Assembly (NCBI RefSeq): GCF_036452155.1
Contig: NZ_JAWJZY010000002.1
Source: Sorlinia euscelidii
GTDB lineage: Bacteria; Pseudomonadota; Alphaproteobacteria; Acetobacterales; Acetobacteraceae
Strand: one strand, 5' to 3'
Length of the DNA stretch: 64,000 nucleotides
This document shows, piece by piece, positions 29,205 through 36,563 of the stretch. The notes beneath the pieces are model-generated. The model was not told the origin of the DNA. It did not search any database and saw only the letters and a list, made by a program, of their open reading frames with translations. Each line of letters opens with the position of its first letter. The stretch's first letter is position 1. The position numbers were made by a program, and so were the translations under genes.

Positions 29205-30977
29205 ATGGCGAAACTAAAGAAAATCAAAGAATTTTCTGCTGGTGTTTATGATGCGGAAATTACGAACTTATCTGATGACATCACCCGCTTTTACACGGAA
29301 TGTTCGATAAAAATACAGGGGATTTACGCGCAGCAAACCATCGATCTCAAAATCAAGACTGTCACGGATGGTCATGAGGACATCATCTTTACGCAGAAAT
29401 TTTCGCTGGGGGAAGAAACGCGCACTATCGGACCGTTCAAGATCGATCGCAAATGCAAGCTCTCCATCGGTGGGAAAGTCATCGGGCACTGGAATCACTG
29501 GGCCGACTGCAAAATTGAATCGATTATGTCCTATGATGAAAGCGCCATGAAAACTCTTCGGATCGGCGTGTTTTTCGATGGGACTGGATGTAACGCCTAT
29601 AATAGCTTAAAGCATCAGGCCTCTTTTTCTTCCGGTTTGCAATTCCGGCAGAGTTTATACGCGTCAATCGGCGATTGCGTCATCCCTAAAGCGTATTTCT
29701 ACAATAAAGAAACCAGTAAAGTCAGTTGCACGACAAATATCTGGAAACTTTATCAAAGCTTTCAGGAAGGCCAGATCGATAGCCGTATCTATCAGGTCAA
29801 AACCTATGTCGAGGGTTCAGGCACGAAGGCGGGCGAGACTGATTCCGTCTTCACCATGGCGACGGGCTGGTCAGCGCCGCTCACCACTCAGACGGGCGTT
29901 ATTGCCAAGACAGATGATGCGGTGCAACAGATCAAAAACCTGCTTGCAGGCTTGGACGCCGATTTTGAACGGGTCGAACTCTGTCTTTTCGGCTTCAGCC
30001 GCGGGGCGACCTCGGCACGTCATTTTGCGAACAGGGTGGAAAATCAGGACCGGAACCTTCTTGCCGTTTTCGACACGCAGAAATATGGCGTGCCGGAGAT
30101 CCGTTTCATCGGATTGTTTGACAGTGTCGCGTCAATTCTTGCGCTCTCACAATGGGATGTGGATGTGGGTGACAGCAAGACAGGTGACGTCAATATCGCT
30201 CTGGATGACGCCACGGCGGCCGACATCTTCCATATCACCGCGGCGCATGAGGCGCGTGAGAACTACTCCCTGAACCATGTCACGCCCAATTATGCCAAGG
30301 AGCTGCAACTGCCGGGTGTCCACGCCGATATTGGTGGATTTTATCATGACATGCTGCAGGAGAAATTATATCTCACGCAAATTCTTTACAGCTCATCCTG
30401 GAGTAAAATGCGCATCGAAGACACGTCATCTTATAAACTGACATCGGCGGCGCGTGATAAATTACTCAGCCATGCACGTTGGGGCAAAATCTTTCAGATC
30501 TGCGATGTCAACGTGTCATCGGACGTGCTGGATCGTCCTTTCCTGTCGACGCTTTACGCGAATGCCGTTCAGCTTAAACGTGACGCCGTCTATAACGGGC
30601 TTGAACGCGTTTCATTTCAGGCGATGCGCCATTATTGTGAGCAGATCGGCCTTTCCTTCACTAAACTTCCGGATGAGCCTGTCGAGATGATCCCTGATGA
30701 CCTTCAAGACCTTCATCAGAAGGCCGTTCAAGAGGTTGATCGCATTCTTAATGGGCAGGAAGCAAGAAGTCTTGCCGATGCGCTCCCCCCGGAAGTGGCG
30801 GCGAAATATATTCATAATTCGTCTTTCTGGGATGAAATGCCAACAAGTTGGGTTGTCTCCGATCACGGCATCATCGACGAAGTGACCTTCAACCTCCTCC
30901 TCACCAACCGGCCGCATGATAGTTATTCACGACGGGAATATCACGCTGACGGCACTGTGTTTCTACCCGGGAAATAA
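29205..30977 (+). CDS. DUF2235 / Tle1-like alpha-beta hydrolase, copy B
   Basis: A 590-residue paralogue of the protein at 21676, colinear end to end. It keeps IGVFFDGTGCNA, the nucleophile elbow GFSRGA with Ser265, RFIGLFDSVASI and LPGVHADIGG. The N-terminal 115 residues are also conserved between the copies (for example IKEF near the start and ADCKIES near residue 105), so this unclassified part is a real domain. The gene has its own AT-rich upstream region (AATAACAACAATAATAATAAAGAG) similar to that of copy A. It lies downstream of the large Hint gene and converges on a third Hint gene. Phospholipase activity is likely by family; whether it acts on competitors, hosts or own lipids is unknown. 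Confidence 0.82.
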   Translation: MAKLKKIKEFSAGVYDAEITNLSDDITRFYTECSIKIQGIYAQQTIDLKIKTVTDGHEDIIFTQKFSLGEETRTIGPFKIDRKCKLSIGGKVIGHWNHWADCKIESIMSYDESAMKTLRIGVFFDGTGCNAYNSLKHQASFSSGLQFRQSLYASIGDCVIPKAYFYNKETSKVSCTTNIWKLYQSFQEGQIDSRIYQVKTYVEGSGTKAGETDSVFTMATGWSAPLTTQTGVIAKTDDAVQQIKNLLAGLDADFERVELCLFGFSRGATSARHFANRVENQDRNLLAVFDTQKYGVPEIRFIGLFDSVASILALSQWDVDVGDSKTGDVNIALDDATAADIFHITAAHEARENYSLNHVTPNYAKELQLPGVHADIGGFYHDMLQEKLYLTQILYSSSWSKMRIEDTSSYKLTSAARDKLLSHARWGKIFQICDVNVSSDVLDRPFLSTLYANAVQLKRDAVYNGLERVSFQAMRHYCEQIGLSFTKLPDEPVEMIPDDLQDLHQKAVQEVDRILNGQEARSLADALPPEVAAKYIHNSSFWDEMPTSWVVSDHGIIDEVTFNLLLTNRPHDSYSRREYHADGTVFLPGK

Positions 30978-31148
30978 CGCTTTCCACATTGAAAGGCGGA
31001 TCTGCGTCCGTCAGGCCTGTGAGGCGGAACGCATCGTCAGGAGGTCTCGATAGGAAGCAATTTGGACGTCGATTGATTTCTTAGAACTGTCCGCAATACG
31101 CGTCAGGGTGCCATATGAAGATCGGTTCGCACAAAAACGGAACGGTCT

Positions 31149-32306
31149 TCAGCACTTCGCGATTATTCGGTCACGATCGTCCGCATTGTCATTGGCCTCT
31201 TTCAGAAAGTCGCAATCCTCCGGCATTAAATTGCGGGCGCGCGCGTCGAGCCTATGAAATACAGGCTCGACGACGCGCCGCGCTGTGACCAAAGGTGCAC
31301 ATGCGTCGAATTCCCAGCTTTTCGATGAAGATATCAGCGCGTTGACCGGTTCAAGCGTTTCCAGATGACGTGCACCATGCGTGTCGAGAAAGCTTTCAGT
31401 CTGCACGCCGTTGGCCCGAATAACGGCATGCTCCTCTAAAGCCAGGTGGTAATAAGCATAGCTTCGGATCGAATGGTCATAGAAAATTGATTTTCCATTC
31501 ACAAGCATGCGCACGGGTATGAAGCCGCCATCAATGAAAAGACAATGCTCGTTGGTCAGCAACAGGTCCTGATGCGGCGCGAGGTCCGCAATCGCGTCCT
31601 TCCGAATGCGCACCGGCCATCCCGCCTCATCATCATGAGGGGAGTCCGAGGCGAAACCATAACCCTGGCCGACCCACGTGACGGCTTTGACAGTCCGCCT
31701 GCCTGTTTTTACATCATAGGCGTAGACATCATCTCCAACGCGAAGCGTCTCGACGGCTTTTTCTCCTCGCGGTGTTTCGATCATGCTCCCTTCGAGGAAA
31801 CAAGTAACTAACGCATTGAGCGTAAAGGGATAATTCGGCGAGACGACTTTAGAGATATAATCATTGCGCCCAAGTTTATAAATATCTCCGGGCAATCTGA
31901 AGTATAGATTGCCTCTACCCTGAGAATTCGCCAGAATGATGGTTCTGTCTAAAGATTGATCATATCGGACGAGGACAGAAAAAGGTTCAGTCCCCGGATT
32001 AACACCGAAGGAAATCTGGATTGATTTAGGTGACGACGATTTCACATCAAAAACGTAACTATAGCCCGGAGGCACGCCGCGTGACCGACCTGGAGTGATT
32101 TGATCAAAGGCGGCGGCATATCTTATCTCCCCGCCTGATGTGGTAACATCAATTTCAAAGTGATATTCCCCAGCGGGGCTTTTCGCATCGGGGTAAAGTG
32201 TGGGATTTGATGCCGAACCGTAAAGATTCGGGTAGATCAATAGAAAATCGTTGCCCGACTTCAGTTGATAGGTTTTCTTGTCCCAACTCCAGTTGATCGT
32301 GGCCAT
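31149..32306 (-). CDS. Hint-domain protein (copy C)
   Basis: A 385-residue protein with a different N-terminal domain from the other two Hint proteins: about 165 residues, beta-rich, starting MATINWSWDKKTYQL, possibly a carbohydrate- or surface-binding fold. A Hint_2 domain follows at about residue 168 (TCFLEGSMIETPRG), with LLLTNEHCLFIDGGFIPVRM and an FLDTHGARH end. After it only about 65 residues remain, so it lacks the long C-terminal domain of copies A and B. Its promoter region holds a perfect TTAA-N7-TTAA box. It converges on the DUF2235 gene. No signal peptide is seen. Confidence 0.8.
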   Translation of the reverse strand: MATINWSWDKKTYQLKSGNDFLLIYPNLYGSASNPTLYPDAKSPAGEYHFEIDVTTSGGEIRYAAAFDQITPGRSRGVPPGYSYVFDVKSSSPKSIQISFGVNPGTEPFSVLVRYDQSLDRTIILANSQGRGNLYFRLPGDIYKLGRNDYISKVVSPNYPFTLNALVTCFLEGSMIETPRGEKAVETLRVGDDVYAYDVKTGRRTVKAVTWVGQGYGFASDSPHDDEAGWPVRIRKDAIADLAPHQDLLLTNEHCLFIDGGFIPVRMLVNGKSIFYDHSIRSYAYYHLALEEHAVIRANGVQTESFLDTHGARHLETLEPVNALISSSKSWEFDACAPLVTARRVVEPVFHRLDARARNLMPEDCDFLKEANDNADDRDRIIAKC

Positions 32307-32333
32307 CGAACCTCTGACTGCGAGCGAAAGAAT

Positions 32334-32348
32334 TTAAGGATTAGTTAA
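32334..32348 (-). promoter_or_regulatory. Perfect CtrA-type box upstream of Hint gene C
   Basis: TTAA-GGATTAG-TTAA (read on the plus strand) matches the CtrA consensus TTAA-N7-TTAA exactly. It begins 28 bases upstream of the ATG of the minus-strand Hint gene, where a cell-cycle regulator could act. A match of this degeneracy can arise by chance in 64 kb; the promoter position makes it worth noting. Confidence 0.5.
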
Positions 32349-32577
32349 ATAAATTAGCACAAGGTTAATGCCCTCAATCATAAAAAACACTTTATAGCCG
32401 AGGGAATTTGGCTCCCGATGGTTTGGGCACGATCAAAGTGTGACTTTGGGGAGGTGGCGGACCATCTCATACAAATATAAATGAGAAGTTCGCCCTCTTT
32501 ACCCTTGCGGGAAAAGGTAATTCGCCGGTGCATCAAGGGCGGCACGGACTTTTCAAATACTCGGAAAGGAGACTTTG

Positions 32578-32640
32578 ATGCTGCTCAAGCCAGTTTTCAG
32601 TGAGCGCGAGGCATCACCTTACGCCCCTCGAACGGGGTGA
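32578..32640 (+). CDS. Possible 20-residue leader-like peptide
   Basis: A tiny frame, MLLKPVFSEREASPYAPRTG, has a strong ribosome site (AAGGAG six bases before the ATG). The stop is followed closely by a repeated GGGGTGATTT motif (32634-32643 and 32652-32661). No gene follows on the same strand for a long distance, so a leader role is unlikely and it may be spurious. The rest of the gap 32307-32675 holds the Hint C promoter and nothing else recognisable. Confidence 0.2.
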   Translation: MLLKPVFSEREASPYAPRTG

Positions 32641-32675
32641 TTTCAGAAAATATGGGGTGATTTTCCTGTCTCGTT

Positions 32676-33173
32676 TCAATCCAGCGGGTCGATGTAATCT
32701 GTTCCATTCCAGATCCGTTTGCGCCCTTTACTGAGGCCGAGATCATACAGCCCGTGATGGGCGGTGGGCAGGATGGTGATGTCGCCAGTTACGTCATTAT
32801 AGACTTCGGTCCAATGACCTTTTTCACTAAGGAAGATCGACGTTGCGCATCCGATGGCGCCGCATAGACGCGCAGACTGCAACTGCGTGAAAAGCGCCTG
32901 CTGACGCTTTGACCGGCCCAGATCCGCCATGGTCACAAGGATGATCGGGTCATCATTATGGCGGCGTGCATCTTTGATCGCCTCCGCATTGAGCTGCCGC
33001 GCAAGGCTTTCAATCGCCGGCGTTGCGGGCGTCGTGAGTGTCAATGATTTCGAGGCAGCCCGCACGGTGACGGCGTTCAGGGTCAGCGCGCTGCTCCAGA
33101 CGGCGCATAATAAGAGGCTGCGGCGATAAAGAGATGATTTCAAAAGCATTGACCTCTCACTGAATGTCATCAT
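32676..33173 (-). CDS. Secreted small protein of unknown function
   Basis: A 165-residue protein with an N-terminal signal peptide (hydrophobic core LLLCAVWSSALTLNAV, cleavage probably after VRA). The mature part has a CGAIGC motif with two cysteines four apart, then HWTEVYNDV, HHGLYDLGL and a WNGTDYI end. I do not recognise the family with confidence. The start overlaps the stop of the upstream dioxygenase gene by four bases (ATGA), so the two are translated together. That pairing suggests a shared process, but none can be named. Confidence 0.7.
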   Translation of the reverse strand: MMTFSERSMLLKSSLYRRSLLLCAVWSSALTLNAVTVRAASKSLTLTTPATPAIESLARQLNAEAIKDARRHNDDPIILVTMADLGRSKRQQALFTQLQSARLCGAIGCATSIFLSEKGHWTEVYNDVTGDITILPTAHHGLYDLGLSKGRKRIWNGTDYIDPLD

Positions 33174-33925
33174 GCGCGACGGATTGTGACAACCAGGACG
33201 TCGCGATGCCCCGGCGCGGAAGGGTCGACCCGGGTGATGGGCGTCACACCATGATAGACCCGGTGATCATCAACGAATGCACTGTCTAACGGGTTGCGCA
33301 GGGTGAAACGTCCGACCTCGTTCTTTGACAGATCATGGATTGAGGTCACGCCCTCCGCGACGTTCTGCCGCGCCACCATCATGACCCAGACCCAGTCAAC
33401 ACCATCCCGATGGAGCCCCTCCGGCGTGGGGTTGCCCGTCCCTTCCTCCGCAACTTCAATCCGAAACTGATGCATTTCCGCGTGCCATTTTTCAGGCTGG
33501 GCGGCGTCTGGCGTCAAAATTGTGGCGAGATGATAGAGATGACCGAGAATTTTCAGTAGAAGCGGGTTGCGTCCCGTGGCTTCCTCAACCGGGCTGAACC
33601 AGCGCTGCACGCCGCCATTCAACGTATTATAGTCGCGACTTTGATAATGCGGCTGGTGCTGCTTGGCCGTGATGTGGCCATCATGAAGTGAGAAGACCCC
33701 ATAGCGGCGGCGGCGATAACGCCCCCCATCCGCCATGTAACGGTCAAGCCCGAGATGGTTCCAGCTCTCCGCAAAATGGGGCCAGCTCTCCAGTTCCTGC
33801 GGCGTGAAAGCGGATTTCATCTCCTCACCCGTTGCGAAAACGAACCCGCTTTGGATGAGCGATTTCCTTATATCATCCGGTAGGCTCGGCTTCTGATCCG
33901 ACGGGTGGTGATCTGAATGCTTCAT
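33170..33925 (-). CDS. 2-oxoglutarate/Fe(II) dioxygenase family protein
   Basis: A protein of about 251 residues resembling the PF10014-type 2OG-Fe dioxygenases, which include bacterial amino-acid hydroxylases such as isoleucine 4-hydroxylase. Visible elements: EGLHRDGVDWV supplies the HxD iron ligands, DHRVYHGVTPI the distal His, and the C-terminal VVTIRRA the Arg for 2-oxoglutarate. An upstream GFVFATGEEM segment is also typical. I chose the ATG encoding MKHSDHH because a GGGG ribosome-site-like run precedes it; an ATG 24 bases upstream is possible. Substrate cannot be read from sequence. It is coupled to the secreted protein gene. Confidence 0.75.
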   Translation of the reverse strand: MKHSDHHPSDQKPSLPDDIRKSLIQSGFVFATGEEMKSAFTPQELESWPHFAESWNHLGLDRYMADGGRYRRRRYGVFSLHDGHITAKQHQPHYQSRDYNTLNGGVQRWFSPVEEATGRNPLLLKILGHLYHLATILTPDAAQPEKWHAEMHQFRIEVAEEGTGNPTPEGLHRDGVDWVWVMMVARQNVAEGVTSIHDLSKNEVGRFTLRNPLDSAFVDDHRVYHGVTPITRVDPSAPGHRDVLVVTIRRA

Positions 33926-34015
33926 GTTGGTGGCCCCGACCTCATTCATAACAGTGCTGCGCTGCACCCCGTCCACGTCCGTATGAAGCCGGGCCTCGCG
34001 TCACATCGCCTCGGT

Positions 34016-35250
34016 TCAGCTGCGGTAGGAACCATTAATATCGACATAACCATGGGTCAGATCGCAACCCCAAATCCGCGCTGCTCCATTGCCGAGACCG
34101 AGATCAATCTGGATGGTGACGTGACGCTCATGAAGGTGCTTCTGGATAGGGGCCTCCTCATAATCCGCAAGCAACATGCCATTACGCGCAATCCAATGAC
34201 CGCCGATCCCGACGGAAAGCGTGTCCCGGTTGGCGGGCTCACCACTTTTCCCCACGGCCATGACGATCCGCCCCCAATTTGCATCCTCGCCGGAAATCGC
34301 GGTTTTGACGAGAGGGGAGTTGGCGACAGCCAGCCCGATTCGTCTGGCAGAATGCGAGTCGACGCCCCCCGAGACATCAATCTGAATGAGCTTGCTCAGG
34401 CCTTCCCCATCTTTGACGATCATAATGGCGAGTTCCTGCATGGTGTCCGCGAAGGCGCGGCGGAAATCGGCAAAAGACGGGTCGTTCACGTCGCGGACCT
34501 TGTCGTTCGCGGCCGCGCCGGTCGCGAAGGCGAGGACCATATCCGAGGTGGACGTGTCTGAATCGACCGTGATGCTGTTGAAGCTGGTTTCAACGGTGCT
34601 GGAGACGAGCGTCTGCAACGCGTCATGGCCAATCCGGGCATCCGTCGTGATGAAAGCCAACATCGTTGCCATGTCGGGCGCGACCATGCCGCTTCCTTTG
34701 GCGATACCCTGAATTGTCACCGTCGTCTCGCCGATTTTCACCTGTTTGGACACGGCTTTCGGGAAGGTATCGGTCGTCATGATGGCGCGGGCTGCGTCTT
34801 CCCAACCGTCCGGCTTGAGACTATTAAATAAATCCGGCAGAGCATCGGTGATTTTCTGGGTGGGTAAAATCTCCCCGATGACCCCGGTTGACGCTAGAAA
34901 GACCTCCGAAGACGCACAGCTGATCAGCCGCGCCGCGTGGGCGGCTGTGACCTGCGTGGCCTGCGCCCCGCCCGCCCGGTAAAAACATTGGCATTACCGG
35001 AATTGACGACCAGGGCTCGCGCATTGCCGAGTGAAAGGCAGGCCTTACACCAGTCAATCGGCGCCCCCGGGCAGCGGCTTTTCGTGAAGACCCCCGCAAC
35101 CGACGTGCCTTTATCAAACACCATCATCATCAGATCAGGCCGGTCCATATATTTGATCTGCGCCGCCGACGCGCCGAGACGCACACCCTTGACCGGTATG
35201 AATGACGGCAAGGGGCACGCCAAAGGGGAGACGGAGGTGATATTGGCCAT
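34016..35250 (-). CDS. argJ: Glutamate N-acetyltransferase / amino-acid acetyltransferase, frameshifted
   Basis: Bifunctional ArgJ recycles the acetyl group from N-acetylornithine to glutamate in arginine synthesis. It is made as a proenzyme that cleaves itself before a conserved Thr; GMVAPDMATMLAF contains that site. Other markers are VVNSGNANVFTGRAG, ASTGVIGEILP, SITVDSDTSTSD and GEDANWGRI. The first 103 or so residues are in one frame and the rest in another; the join is at GRAG-AQATQVTAAHAAR, where a plus-strand C4 run (34966-34969) needs one more base. The start is set at ATG 35250 (MANITSVS), preceded by AGGA. About 412 residues once corrected, normal for the family. It follows the parvulin gene on the same strand. 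Confidence 0.9.
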
Positions 35251-35316
35251 TATCTGGGTCCTTTTCTGCACTTCAGGGAGCATATCGTTGGGAGCGGCAT
35301 CTCACGGCGGCTGAAT

Positions 35317-35359
35317 CAAAAGAGGCCCGGCCCGACAATATTGTCGTAAAAGCCGGGCC
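35317..35359 (-). terminator. Terminator of the parvulin gene
   Basis: Read on the minus strand, GGCCCGGC and GCCGGGCC pair around a loop that itself contains the palindrome CGACAATATTGTCG, followed by TCTTTTG. It sits between the parvulin gene and argJ and probably ends or attenuates the upstream transcript. Confidence 0.7.
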
Positions 35360-35393
35360 CCGATAAATATGGCTGAGATCGCCTGATTCGAAA

Positions 35394-36287
35394 TTATTTC
35401 GCCTTAGCCGGCGCCACAGCTTTGCCTTTATCATCGTAATGGACGATTTTGACCTGTGACATGGCGTTTTGCACTACCTTCTGCACGTCTTCACGCACGA
35501 GTTGCTGGCGGATTTCCTCCCGCACCTCATTCAGCGGCGGTACTTTCGCCTTGCGGCTACCGAGGACTTCAATCACGTGCCAGCCATACTGCGTTTTGAC
35601 CGGTGTCTGGCTGACGGTATTCGGCTTCATTTTGAAAGCAGCATCTGAGAAAGCCGGAAGCATGTCAGTTTTCTTGAACCAACCGAGATCACCGCCACTT
35701 GCACCCGTGCCCTTATCGGTGGAGAGTTTTTTGGCCAGGTCGGCGAAGTTTGCGCCTTTCTTGAGCTGGGCAATGGCATCCTTCGCCTGCGCTTCCGTCG
35801 CGACAAGAATGTGGCGGGCGTGGATCTCAATATCATTTTTATGGGCTTCGTAATCTTTCTGATAAGCCTGCTGGATGGCGGCATCCGTCACCATCGGGCG
35901 GACTTTTTCAGAGAGATAGGCGTTCTGCAATGCGCTGTTGGCTGCATTCTCCATCATGGCCTTGACTTCAGGCTTCTTGGCCAGTCCGTCACGCTCTGCG
36001 GCGATCTGAACCGCTTTCTGGCTGATCATCTGGTTCGTCAACGCGCCGATGATGGTCTGGACAGGGAGGCGCTGCAGCTGAGGGGGCAGGTTGGCGGCGG
36101 CCTGTCTGACATCGTTGAGATAGATCTTCTCGCCATTAACGGAGGCAATAAGGGGGTTTTCATTTTCTTTTGCTGCGGGGGCAGGCACTGTCGATTTCGC
36201 CGGAGCGGGCGCCGCGAAAACCGAGGACGACAAAGCTGTGCCGGAAATGATCATGGCGCCAAGGAGCGCGGAGCGGATAAGCCGCAT
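35394..36287 (-). CDS. Periplasmic peptidyl-prolyl isomerase, parvulin/SurA type
   Basis: A 297-residue periplasmic folding catalyst. Residues 1-26 form a signal peptide (cleavage near SSSVFA). Residues about 45-150 are a SurA-like helical chaperone part (VNGEKIYLNDVRQAA). Residues about 155-260 form a single parvulin domain: HARHILVATEAQAKD, FADLAKKLSTDKGTGASGG, DLGWF and YGWHVIEVL. It probably helps outer-membrane proteins fold. It is divergent from secA, an arrangement that fits a shared role in envelope protein export. The Lys/Ala-rich tail is typical of acetic acid bacterial homologues. Confidence 0.88.
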   Translation of the reverse strand: MRLIRSALLGAMIISGTALSSSVFAAPAPAKSTVPAPAAKENENPLIASVNGEKIYLNDVRQAAANLPPQLQRLPVQTIIGALTNQMISQKAVQIAAERDGLAKKPEVKAMMENAANSALQNAYLSEKVRPMVTDAAIQQAYQKDYEAHKNDIEIHARHILVATEAQAKDAIAQLKKGANFADLAKKLSTDKGTGASGGDLGWFKKTDMLPAFSDAAFKMKPNTVSQTPVKTQYGWHVIEVLGSRKAKVPPLNEVREEIRQQLVREDVQKVVQNAMSQVKIVHYDDKGKAVAPAKAK

Positions 36288-36563
36288 GTTGTTTAACCCT
36301 CAAAGAATTGCGTCGGTCACGAATTATGAAGGCTTTGAGGTGTCATAACAAGACGCGGCGGCTAAATAATCGTAATTTAATAAAACCCCCTTCCGGGCAG
36401 GAGAGTGCGGCCAGCGCGCCTCACGACGAGGTTGCGGGGGTGAGAAGCGGCGACATCGTACTTGACCCGGCAAATGCAGGTGTTGGCGATAGTTGGTGCT
36501 GGTGTTAGAATCCCGCGCCTTGTTTCTGAAGTCGTTCAGCTTCTGGTTGTCAAAAGGACTATT

